Below are positions 13,058 through 24,418 of a stretch of 50,215 bases of DNA, one piece after another; positions within the stretch are counted from its first letter, which is position 1, and every line of letters starts with the position of its first letter. Both the position numbers and the translations under genes were made by a program. The notes under the pieces are model-generated. The model did no database searches. It saw only the letters and a program-made list of their open reading frames with translations, and was not told the DNA's origin. Source of the stretch: Allomyces macrogynus ATCC 38327 (Eukaryota; Blastocladiomycota; Blastocladiomycetes; Blastocladiales; Blastocladiaceae); the NCBI GenBank assembly GCA_000151295.1, contig GG745339.1, positions 161,933 to 212,147 on the forward strand, written 5' to 3'.

Positions 13058-16000
13058 TCACTTCACCATCCCCACCGGCACCGCCCCCTCCCCCTTTCCC
13101 CCAGCCGTAGCCGTCGCCGCCAACGTCGGCGCCGACCCACCCACCGGATTCCACCGCTTGAGCTGCGAGACGACCTCGGCCGCCGATGTGACGCCCGGCG
13201 TATGCGGTGCCGCTTCGTACAGGGCGCGCGCACCATACACGTTGTAGAGCGTGCGGACCACGTCGGCGGCCGCAGACTCGGCATCGGACCCGCGGTCCTT
13301 GTCGGACGCGAGCACGCGTAGCGCTGGGACAAGCGAGGCCTTGAGGACGAGGGAGAGTCGGAGTGGTGGGTGGGTTGTCTCGACGAGACCTACAAGGGAG
13401 GAGAGAAGAGTGAGTGGAGAGCGCGCGGGAGCAAACTGACGGAGAGTTTAGCAAGCGTACCGCCGATCTTGCGTAACAGAAACGCGCGCGCACGGGTGCT
13501 CCCGCTTCCACTAGCACCTGTCGCCGTACTAGACCCTACACCGCTACCACCACCCGCGCCGCCCGACGCGCCGGTGCCACCGAGCAAAACATGCCCGAGT
13601 GCCGGGACGACCGCGGCCGGATCCACGTGCGCGCACAACGCATCAACCGCGGCCATCCCGCTCGTGCGCACCGACGCGTTACTCGCCGCAGCCGCGGCCG
13701 CAAGTGGCGGCACGAGCGTCAGCGAGTACGCGTCAAGCCGCGCACCAAGTACTGGTAACACGGCGGCCGCGGCAATATCCATGGCATGTGCACACACTTT
13801 CTGGTTCCCGTCACGCAAGCGGTCGGTGAAGGCGTCCATGAACCGCGACAGGAGCGGGCCGGTCGGTGGCAAGGCCGACGGGGTGCCACGGAGGAGGGAC
13901 GGTATGTGGTGCAGTGCCTGCTGGCGCAGTTTCCAGTCTAAATGAGAACGCGGACGTGAGCAAGCGAATTATACATGCCGTTTCGCAGCCAAGAAGGGAA
14001 TCGCACCCTTGTTCCCGAGCTGGTCAATCAACTCATCCGCCGTGAGCGGACACTTCTCATCCGCATCCGCCGCATGCGAGGCGTCCCTTGCCTTCCCCGC
14101 CGTCCGGTCCCGGCTTCGGCTCCTCCCACGCGCTGTCTTGCCCGGCGGATGCTTTCCATCGCCACGCTTCCCCTCGGCTGGCGCCGACGCGACCCGCGCC
14201 GATCCCGGCCCCGCCGCCACACTCGCCGCTGCCGGCGCAGGTGCAGCCAAGGCCTTGACCACATCCGCCCACTGCGTCGGCGACACATGCCTCTGCGCGG
14301 CATCGCGCCAACCCGGCACTTTATCCAGCACCTGCGCGGCCCTTCGAGCCGCCGCCCGTGTCGGCCCCGCACCATCGCGCAAGAGTGCGACGAGTGCCGG
14401 CACGAGCTTCGCACTCTCTGCAGGATTCGCGACCACTTTCTGCACTTGCACGGGCGTACACGTCTCAGCCAAGTACACCGCGAGCAGCGCGGCCACGTGT
14501 CCACGAACCGCGGGCGCGCGCGCGTCGGCGTGCGCGACCAGTACGGGCAAAACGCGCGGCGCTAGCGGCCACGCCGCGGGCAATCCCATGAGTGCGGCCG
14601 TCACGGCCTCGGAAATAAAATCTTTTGCGTCGGCCGATTTCTTGAACAGCGATGCGAGCACGGTATCGGCGTACGGCTCGAGCTCGCGCGGGAGGGCGTG
14701 CACGAATGCGGACAGGGTCGCGATCGCGGGTCGTGCTACGGCCGTGCGCAGGTTCTGCACTTGCGCAACGATCGCGTGCACGGTTTCCATGAGGACCGGT
14801 TGGTAGGCGGTGAGGACCGCGGGGGACGCGGTGGTGAAGGCCGATTGCATGGTTTCGAGCACGACGAGTTTCTGTTCCCAGTCGGCGGTTTTCAGGGTCG
14901 TAATGAGCACGCGGAGTTCGTCGGTCGTTGCGGGTTTCGGGGCGGGGGCGGGCTTGGGTTTCGTGGCGGGTGGACCAACGAGCTTGGTCGGGCTCGCGCG
15001 CGCGGTGAGTTTAGTCGGTGACGGTGCTGTCGGCGCGGGTGTGGGTGGTATACTCGCCGTCACCGCAGCATCCCCCTCTTCGACCTCCGAGTCAGTGCCC
15101 GTCGATCCGACGTGCGACAACGCCGACGCGGTTCCGTACCGCCTAGCCGCGCCAACCATCGGCGCCGCACGCGCACGACGCACACGCACCGTTGCCGGTG
15201 GGTGCGGGACCACCGGCTCCAATTCCCCGTCGTTCTCATCATGGACCACCGGCGGTGCCGTGAACGATGGTGACAAACTGCGCGCGCGCTCAATGGGCGG
15301 GGCTGGACTGCGCGATGACGGCCAAACCGCTGGCAAATCAGCACTTGACGATCGCGGTGTCGGTGTGTGCATTCCCGCAAGTAGCGCGATTGCCGGGATG
15401 GGGCGTGGGCCCATCATGGTCGTCGGCGCCGACTTGATGGCGGCGGCTCCAGCACGCGCGGGACTTCCCAAAGGGGATCCTGATCGGGTCGTGTCGAGTT
15501 GCGCGAATATACTCCGGTCGCGCATGCGCCCTGAAATACTGGGTGCGAGGATCGGCGACCCAGCCAAGGTCGTGGAGCTGCGCACGGACCCAGCGGTGCC
15601 GGGAATGGGAGACGACGTCGAGGATCGTAAATTGATCAAGTGCTCGACCGTCACCCCGTCGGGCGCGAGCGTCGGCAGCATCGTATTCGCCGCTCGCGCG
15701 CGCATAATGCACAGCGTCTCGTCGTCCGCGTCGTAATTGACGAGACACTTGACGACGCGGTCGAGCGACGTGCGCGCCGCAAGCACGGCGAGGGCCTCGA
15801 TGGCCACGTACTTGACTTTGGGTTTCGGGTCGCGCAGTGCCGGCAAGAGGTCGGCGACGAGCGCTGATACGTCGAGTTCCGCGGAAGTGAACTTGAGCAT
15901 GGCCAGGATTGCGACATTGACCGTTTCCTCTTTGATTTTCGGGTGGTCGTGGTTGAGGAAATGCATGGCGACGGCGAGGACCGCGCTAGGGGAGACGGCC

Positions 16001-16608
16001 GTCATGAGATGCACGAGAATGCGGAAGACGGCCTGCTTGAGGACCGATTTCGAGTCGCCGAGCTGCGTGAGCATCATTGGGAGGAGAGTGCGCAGATGCG
16101 GCTTAACGGCGGGCCCGAGCGCCGCGACAACGGATGACAGGCATTGCAGTGCCGTCAGAACGACCTTGAAGTGGTCGTCGAGCAGTCGCGCGCCGAGAAA
16201 GGCGAGCAATGGTGCGACATGCGGCAGGAGTGTCGGGACGCGGTCGCGCAGGACGTCGGGCGCCAAAGCAGCGAAGACTTCGTCAATGGCAGCGGATCGT
16301 ACGCGCCAGTCGGCGTCGTGCTCGAGCTGCTCGACAGCACGCTGCGGGAGCAGGCCATAGACGAGCGTATCGGGACTGGATGATGACGTGACCTCTTTAG
16401 GAGCAGATCCTCGGGCTGGCGAGCGCGGCGCTGCCGGGAGCGCATTGGTGTCGACATCGTCGTCGCGGAGCATTCCGGCAGGAGTACTGAGGATCCCGTA
16501 ACGAGATGGCAAGCCAGAGCGGGTGGTGATCGAAGCTGGGGGCGTCGACTCGGCTGCTGACGGGGCAAACTCGTGGAGATTGCTGGATCCGAGCGCGTCC
16601 AACGACAT
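13058..16608 (-). CDS. TOG-array protein, TOGARAM1/crescerin-like
   Basis: Known family role: TOG domains bind tubulin; TOGARAM1/CHE-12 proteins act in cilia to shape axonemal microtubules, while relatives (CLASP, XMAP215) act on cytoplasmic microtubules. Model: exons 16608-14007, 13937-13461 and 13389-13058, introns 69 and 71 nt, 1136 aa. The first HEAT/TOG array is at about residues 75-325 (DADWRVR, then DDHFKV, GDSKSVLKQAV, KIKEETVNV and KPKVKYVAIEALAVL). A Ser/Pro-rich linker follows to about 560, a second TOG at about 565-775 (TADWEQKLVVLE), and a third at about 853-1136 (KDWKLRQQALHHI). The phrase on strand-conserved EETVNVAILAML favours the crescerin type. The donor GTGCGA at 14006 was chosen because it yields KDWKL. 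A possible extra upstream exon at 16712-16912 (acidic, NDWSYDDDLDN) could not be joined. Confidence 0.8.
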
Positions 16609-17305
16609 GTCGAAGGGCCTGCTGCACGTTGTCCTGAAGACCGAGCAGCAGTGTTGGAGACGGGCTCGAAGCGCAGGTCCGAGATGGAATGGCCGACGGC
16701 TGATCAGAGCTTCAGGCTTGGATCTGAGTCGAATCGCCCAAGGATTGGCGGGTCGAATTTGCGCCGAGTGACTTGGCCGGCTCGTCTATGAGGTGCGGTT
16801 GCGGGAGCGTGCTGGCTTCAGTGTTGTCGAGATCGTCGTCGTAGCTCCAGTCGTTTGCTGTTGACGAAATGAACGACGGGCACGGCGGAGGATGCGAGAT
16901 TGGGAGACACACTTGAACTTAAACTGGGAGACACTGTTCCATGCCAGCACTGTGTACAAGCCTCTTTGCGCCACTGTTGACAACGTGACCGCGCCAAAAT
17001 TTCGTGTGCTTTCCCGCCTTTTCCCTGTGCTTCTTTTGCACGTCGAGTCGAGTCAGGCTCGCGACGGCCAGGTCGCCGGCCGCGCGCACGCCAAGTCGCA
17101 ACTGGCGGCATCGCTCGCGCATCCGCTGACGCACCCGAACGCTGCTCGCTGACGTTGAGGTCCGACACCAACGCCTGGCCCCTATAAAAACGCGCCGACC
17201 GCGGCTGCCCTCTCTACTACTCCATCGCGCTTCGGCCCTTCACCCGACCCGCATCCCCACTCTATCCGCACCGCGTCCCCGCCGAACCCGCTCCAATCCA
17301 CCACC
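16609..17305. other. divergent promoter region, TOG-array / polyubiquitin
   Basis: About 700 bp between two divergent starts. It contains the TATA box at 17183 for polyubiquitin and a pyrimidine-rich leader after it. On the minus strand a 66-codon acidic frame (16912-16712) has protein-like composition and may be a 5' exon or leader of the TOG-array gene; no in-frame splice to the main exon was found. Confidence 0.45.
17183..17190 (+). promoter_or_regulatory. TATA box of the polyubiquitin gene
   Basis: TATAAAAA stands 123 bp before the start codon, in an otherwise GC-rich context and followed by a CT-rich stretch typical of a transcription start region. This fits a highly expressed, inducible gene. 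Confidence 0.7.
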
Positions 17306-18628
<1,323 letters not shown>

Positions 18629-18912
18629 GTCGTCGAGTGTGGGCGGCGCTCCGTGGCGAGCGCGTGATGTGGTGGCCGTCGAATGGAGGGAACCATGAGC
18701 AATGAAGGAATTCGTTGGTTTTTGTACATTCATTTCTCGGCGGCGATTCAGGATGCGGTATCATTCTTGCTTGGACACTTGGATTGTGGTTGCTCTTGCG
18801 CTCTCGGTCATCAGTCTCGCACGACGCGATTCAATCGTGCTTCACGATCGCAATGCCTGCAACCAAAAACAGCTGTGCTATTTACAGAACGATGTTCAAC
18901 AGGACACGCTTC

Positions 18913-19371
18913 TTACTCCTGAATCGGCGGTGCTTGGTTCTCGGCGTTCTCAGCAAACGAATCGTCGCCAGGTGCTGCTGGTCCGTCCACCATAATCTGC
19001 AGCGATTCAATCAGAATCGGCGCACCATGCCAACGAAGTGGACAGCAAAAACAACGCACCCAGTCTTTCCGGCACAGCGGGCAAATCGCGTTGCCCAGGC
19101 GCGTCGACTTGGCCATGCAGTGTTCGTGGTGCAGATGCGGGCACTCGTGGCTGCGGGCTATGGACCGTCCGGCTTCGGGTGAGCTGTGCGACTCTCCCAC
19201 GTTGCGAATAGATCAGTCAAACGCACTTGGTGGGCACGCATCGCCGGGATGGTGGCACGACGGGCATGGCGCGTCGAGCCGGTCGTGGCAAAAGCCGCAC
19301 GTGTCGTCGGCACCGGCCGTGTCCCAATGCCAGACCGCGGCCATGGTGACCGACTTGACGCGCACTTTCAT
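18913..19371 (-). CDS. APC11: anaphase-promoting complex subunit 11 (RING-H2)
   Basis: Known role: catalytic RING subunit of the APC/C ubiquitin ligase that drives cyclin and securin destruction. Model: exon 1 19371-19227, intron 19226-19158 (GTGCGT...CCATAG, 69 nt), exon 2 19157-18913, 129 aa. It starts MKVRVKSVTMAAVW, close to the MKVKIKCWNGVATW start of the family. Zinc ligands are all present: Cys25, Cys28, Cys36, Cys39, Cys46, Cys54, His56, His59, His61, Cys62, Cys74 and Cys77, with PGDACP as in APC11 and not RBX1. The loop after Cys46 is one residue longer than in human and lacks the usual Trp, and the helix after Cys62 is unusual (MAKSTRLGNA). About 48 extra residues follow the RING, including an acidic tail. 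It converges on polyubiquitin and diverges from the next gene with only 303 bp between starts. Confidence 0.88.
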
Positions 19372-19674
19372 GGCTGGTAGAGAAGAGTGCGGCAGGTGCT
19401 TTGGCGCGCTTGCGAGCGGCAGGACGAGTGCGGCTCGCAGCGACGCAATGCCGACCAACCAACCAAGACAGGCTGGAGCGTGCAGGCGCGGGACAGAAAG
19501 GGGGACCGCGAGACAAGCGCTTCGCCACGTCACTTCCGCATGGCGTAATCAATCTGCTTCGGCTGCCGTCGACCAGGGCTTTTCCGTGGCCCGCGCACGC
19601 AACGACGTCCTGCTCGCCTGTGGACCCCTCGCACGCAGCTCCGACCTTCTGCAAAACACTTCTCGACCCTTACC

Positions 19675-21700
19675 ATGGCCGACACCCCGGGCGACACTCT
19701 GGCCGCAGACGCTCCGCAACCAGACCTAGCTCCTGCTCCGACCAGCGATGGCGAAGCACCACCAAGTTCTGCGCGCGATCCTCCAAATGATGCCACCAGC
19801 TCAGCTTCCGATTCCGCCCTGCCGCCTGGTGCCGATCCCGGCGGCGCCGAAGCTCCTGCGGCACCAGAAACAGGGCCAGCACCACCGGGTGACGGGACTG
19901 CGACGCCTGCACCCCTCCCCGGCACCGAGGAGCCAACTGTTCCCGCAGAATCCGGTGTAACCGACGGTGCCGACGCGGGAGCTACAGCACCTGCCGACCC
20001 AGCGGCCGAAATCGCAGACGCGGCACCAGCTGATGCGCCATTCCCGCTCGCACCTGATGCGGCGCCCGTCACGGGCGCAGCGGAGAGCCACGATGATCCC
20101 GCGACGACGGAAGCGGTCGATGATGGCGCTGCGGTGGGCGACTGTGCCGTCGCGGACCCGACGGCGGCCCTCGACTCTGCATCTGCACCAACCAACGGTG
20201 CTGACCCGGCTGTGACCGCCAACGACGCTAGGGCCGGCGGTTCGACTCCGGCAGTGTTCGATACTCCGCTGGAAGCCGACACGGTCGTCTCCGAGCCCGT
20301 TGCCGTCAACGCAGCACCCGCCGATCCATCCGCACCCGCGCCAGCCGCCGCCTCCGACCCCTCCGCCGACACCGCCGCTGCGGCCCCCGCGTCCGGCACC
20401 TCGCGCGCCGCGTCGGCCTCACACCCGGCGATTGACCGCGCCGCCTGCCTGCAGCGGATCAAGGACGCGCTCGCCGCGCGCGACACATTGCGCGCGACCA
20501 ACGTGCAGTTGCAGAATAAGCTGAGCGACGTGTTTCGCAAGCGGCGGGTAAGTTGCGTACAGAGGATGCGCTTGTACGTGAAGCTCTGACTGACGCATGG
20601 TGTGGCGATGGATAGGCCGAGGACAAGGGTCTCGAGGCCGACAAGTCGGTTGCCGACCAGGACCAGCGGTACGCGACGCTCATGGCGCAGTTGCGGCAGC
20701 TGCGCGGCGAGTACGACGACATGGAACGAACCAATTCGCAGACTGAGCATGAGTACAAGGTACGCATCCGACGCGATTCGCGGACAGGTCTTGACTGTCG
20801 CGAATCACTCACGCGCTTGGTGGAATAGATCAAGCTCGAGGAAAAGAAGCGCGAGATTGCCGACAAGTCGGACGAGTTTCGCAAATACAAGCGACAAATT
20901 GCGCAGTCAGCCGAAAACTCGCGAACGGGGAAACCGATCCCGGTCAAAGTGATTGATCAGCTCGAGGCTCTGGAAATCAAGCGCGAGCAGGACGTGGCGG
21001 CCGTGCGGCTCGAAAATATCAAGCTGCGCAACAAGCTCAAGCGGCACGAGCATACACTCAGACAGAAGGAGGAGCTCGCCGAGGGACTGCACTTGATCGA
21101 CTTTGAGCAGCTCAAGATTGAGAACCAGACGTATAACGAAAAGATTGAGGAGCGGAACGAGGTACGATTTGCTTATCGTCGTCGATAGGGCAACGGGCAC
21201 CTGACTAAGGGGCTTGGATCGACATTAGGAGCTGATGAAGCTGCGCAAGAAAATCACCAACGTTGTACAAGTGCTCGCGCACATCAAGGAGAAGCTGCAG
21301 TTCGTGCAAGAGGAGAACTTGGTGCTCAAGTCGGAGCTGCAAGAGCTCGAGGGCCAGGTCACGATTGAGCGCGACCGGTTGCCCGTGGCCAAGCGGCAGC
21401 GCGAGGCACTGCGCGCCAAGAACGTCTACTTGCGCGAAAAGAACGGGCTTCTCGGCAATGAGGCACTGCTCCGCGATTTCGAGGAGCGTGTGGTACGCGC
21501 GGCGCCCTCTTTCCGCCGAGTTTGTTTGACTCGTCACTGACATGTCGTGCCATGGCTTGTAGGACGCGGTCGCGGCGCTCGAGCAGGAAATCCACCGATA
21601 CCAAAAGCTCTATTCGACGCTCAGCATCGCGCAGGCGCGGCTCAAGACGCAGGAGCGGAACCGCACGCTATTGCCAATGATACTCGGGCGTATGCCGTAG
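19675..21700 (+). CDS. cilia/flagella coiled-coil protein, CCDC96/CCDC113 family
   Basis: Known family role: CCDC96 (FAP184) and CCDC113 (FAP263) are axonemal proteins linked to the nexin-dynein regulatory complex and spoke region of motile cilia. Model: exons 19675-20547, 20616-20759, 20829-21161, 21229-21492 and 21563-21700; introns 67-70 nt with donors GTAAGT, GTACGC, GTACGA and GTACGC; 583 aa; stop TAG. Residues 1-255 are a disordered Ala/Pro/Asp/Thr-rich region. The remainder is continuous coiled coil with the family signature DFEQLKIENQTYNEKIEER at about 430-450, then KKITNVVQVLAHIKEKLQFV and GLLGNEALLRDFEERV. The long disordered N-terminus favours CCDC96 over CCDC113. It is a sign that the organism builds flagella. 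Many other coiled-coil genes would not show this exact signature. Confidence 0.88.
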
Positions 21701-22185
21701 CGCGGATGTGGACTGCGGCCGAGGGGTGGAGACAGGTGGGCGTGTTGACGAGACTGTGTTACCGTTACCAAGACAACTCGGCAAACTTGATGACGAGAAG
21801 GAGGATTAATGGGAGCGTCTAGGACTTGCCTTAGCTGCCTTGTCCAACTTCCGACTTGGGGTCGTTAGAGTCTTTGTCTCGTAAAACGTGATCGCGGTGC
21901 TTTGATGACCGCTGCTGCTGTTGCCACGATTCTATTCTCTCTGTCCAGCACCTTGGCCTCCGACTTGTTGCAGCGCATACGCTAGAGACTCTGCACTGTG
22001 CCGCCGCCAAGAACCCACCAAGAAGCCGTCGATCGAGACCAAACCCGCCAATACAACCAAATCCGACGATTCCGACCTACCAATCAATCAAACCAACCCG
22101 CCGATACTGTCGCAAAAAAGCCCTCTCGCCGGCACTAGTAGCCCCTTCATTGAACCCGACTACTCTCCACCGAATACTCTCCATC
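21701..22185. other. intergenic stretch, no gene seen
   Basis: It lies between the 3' end of the coiled-coil gene and the next start on the same strand. The last 150 bp are A/C-rich with many CCAA and CACC words, consistent with a promoter and leader. No TATA box was found. Confidence 0.5.
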
Positions 22186-23830
22186 ATGAGCGTCCAAGTC
22201 GACTCAACGCTCAACCCACCCACCGGCCCATCCGCCGCCGCGCGCGGCACGGGTCCCGCGTTCAAGTTACCTGCGCGACACGCCGCCGTCCTCGCCGCCA
22301 AGGCCTCGGCTTCGGCATCGACCCACGCGTCGTTCCGCGGGGGCAAGTCGTTGCGCGTCGCGCACGCAGCGATCGCGCGCCCACCGTCCGCACAGACGGC
22401 AGCGGCGATGGCACGCACGGCACCAGCGGCACGACACCAGCACGCGCCGTCTCCTTTGCAACCGCGGCGCGTGCCTTCGGCGGGACTCTCGCGGTCGCGC
22501 GCTGTCCCGGGCGGCAGTGCCAGCTCGAGCTCGTTGCCGCTGCCGCGCGCTGACCGTAGCGACGCGTCGCTCGTGGACGCGCCGCGCGCGCCCGTCGCTA
22601 ACAGTGGAGTAGCTAACACTGCGGGGTCACAGCCGCTCTGCACCGCCGCCGGCTCAGCGGTATCTGAAGAAGCGCGCACCCGCGGGCAAGGTGCAAGGCG
22701 CTGGATGGACGTCGACCCCCACGAACGCGGCGCCGCGGTCGAGCGCAAAACCCGCGGCCGCACTCCCGCGGTGCGCGTCGAGCCCGGACCTTGGCACGAC
22801 GCCTCCCACCGCCACGGCACCTGCACTCACAGCATCTCGTGATTCCGGTGTGCAACTGTCAACCGAGTCCGTCACTGCCGACACGACTAAAAGCATCGTC
22901 CCTGCACCGTGGGCCGCGGCGCTCACCCTCTCCACCCTCCCATCTCTCCCCGGAACCACGCCCGCATCCGCACCGCGCATGCACCTCGCGCGCCCGCTGC
23001 TCTACCTGCACCATCTGCAGCTCATGTGGGGCGTCGACGACGACGCCGTGGAACTCGATGCCGACCCGGCCGTTGAGCGGGCGACGCGTGCGAATGCATT
23101 TACCCTGCGGTTCAAAATCGGCGACGACGATGTAGATGTGGAGCGGCGTGCGACGCGCCGGGCGGCGCGGAAGGTGGAGCATCTGGCGGGCGCGTGTACG
23201 GTGCGGTTCCATGATGCGGTCGCGTGCGTCTTGTTTGATTCCGACGAGCAGGTGCGCGGTGCATTTGGTGCGGGCAGAGGCAGAGGTGCCAATGCCGTGG
23301 CCGAGGATGCACCATGCGCGATTGCGGAAGACGTGCAAACCGCGCCACCGCCTTTGCTGGCACCAGTCGACGCGGCATGTGGCGAGGCCAACGAGGCGAC
23401 AACGCCCATGGTTGACCAACTTCTGGTACCCGACGCATGCCTCGATCGCGCCGACGCTGACCTTTCGCAAGTTGACCCGGCACTGCAAGGCGAACCAATC
23501 CCGACCGTCTTCACGGGTACCCGCGCCCAAACTCCACCTGCGCCGACGGCCGACACTCGCGCCGCCGTCTTAGCGGCACCACAAACCGGCGAGCTCGACT
23601 GGGTCGTTCTGGACGGCGCTGCTGAAGCTGCCGCCGCCGCCGCCGTCGAGCCCATGGACGAAGATACCCCGAGCGAGGCACCACCGATCAAGCCCGTCGC
23701 CAAGGGCCCCATGCGCCGTTTGTTGTGTCGACTGGTCGCGTCCATGGGGATCAATGTGTGTGCACCGAGCACCAGTGCCGCGGCTGCGGTGACGGATGGG
23801 ACGGACCAGACGACGCGCGCGATGCCGTGA
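22186..23830 (+). CDS. hypothetical protein, low-complexity N-terminus
   Basis: No family recognised. Two overlapping frames with coding-like composition have to be joined by a splice. The simplest join that keeps both frames is exon 1 22186-22608, intron 22609-22657 (GTAGCT...GCTCAG, 49 nt), exon 2 22658-23830, 531 aa. An alternative acceptor at about 22632 with an earlier donor is possible, so the junction is uncertain. Residues 1-270 are Ala/Pro/Ser/Arg-rich and disordered. A more ordered part at about 275-360 holds LLYLHHLQLMWGVDDD and FTLRFKIGDDDVDVERR. The C-terminal third is acidic and then ends with basic-hydrophobic RRLLCRLVASMG. The function is unknown. Confidence 0.55.
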
Positions 23831-24418
23831 TGAGGGTGTGAATGGACTGAGTGGGACTCTGTACGGACTGGGGGCGCAATGAAACGGAATTCTCGTGGAC
23901 ACTTGGGCGTGATTCACATAATCCGCGATGGCGCAAACCTCCAGCAGCCAACAGCTGATGACCCAACCAATAACGAAAATGCAAGCCAATACCATCCAAA
24001 ACGAATTCAATATTAGCACACCAACACGCTCCACCCAAAATGTTTCTTCTCACTGCGCTCGCCAGTCATTGACTGGTCCATTGACCGACTGACCCCTCAC
24101 TCCCCTGCCATGGCTGGACCTCCCGAGCCATCGACCAACGTGGCGGCCAGAAAATGGATGAAACCGGCGCTCTGCGAGAAGCCCGAGAGACGCGTTTCCA
24201 CCCCAGGCTGCCACGTTGACGATGGCATGGGCCGCGGGGCTCTGCAGCGATCATGAACGACTGGCGATTCAGAAATGATTCAAAAGCGCTGATGGGAATC
24301 ACAATGGACAACTCGACGGTGTTTACACTCCACATGGCTATCATGCCTTTCCGCACTCCCAAAATTGGCACCTCCCGCACAAGCACCACTCCGCTGAAGA
24401 ACGCGACCGGCGGCTCGC
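23831..24418. other. intergenic stretch next to transposon-derived locus
   Basis: AT content rises around 23880-24060. Short frames exist on both strands (for example minus 24437-24066) but show no family resemblance. If the hAT element has a terminal inverted repeat on this side it should lie here, but none was identified by eye. Confidence 0.4.

Noticed and set aside
13969..14006. C-terminal continuation of the TOG protein to the stop at 13969
   Set aside because: Splicing at GTGCGA (14006) joins KDWKLRQQALHHI, a typical TOG start, and the downstream exons then complete a third TOG domain.
19530..20750. 406-cod open frame on the minus strand
   Set aside because: It is the reverse complement of the Ala/Pro/Asp-rich head of the CCDC96-like gene, which gives an Ala/Gly/Ser shadow.
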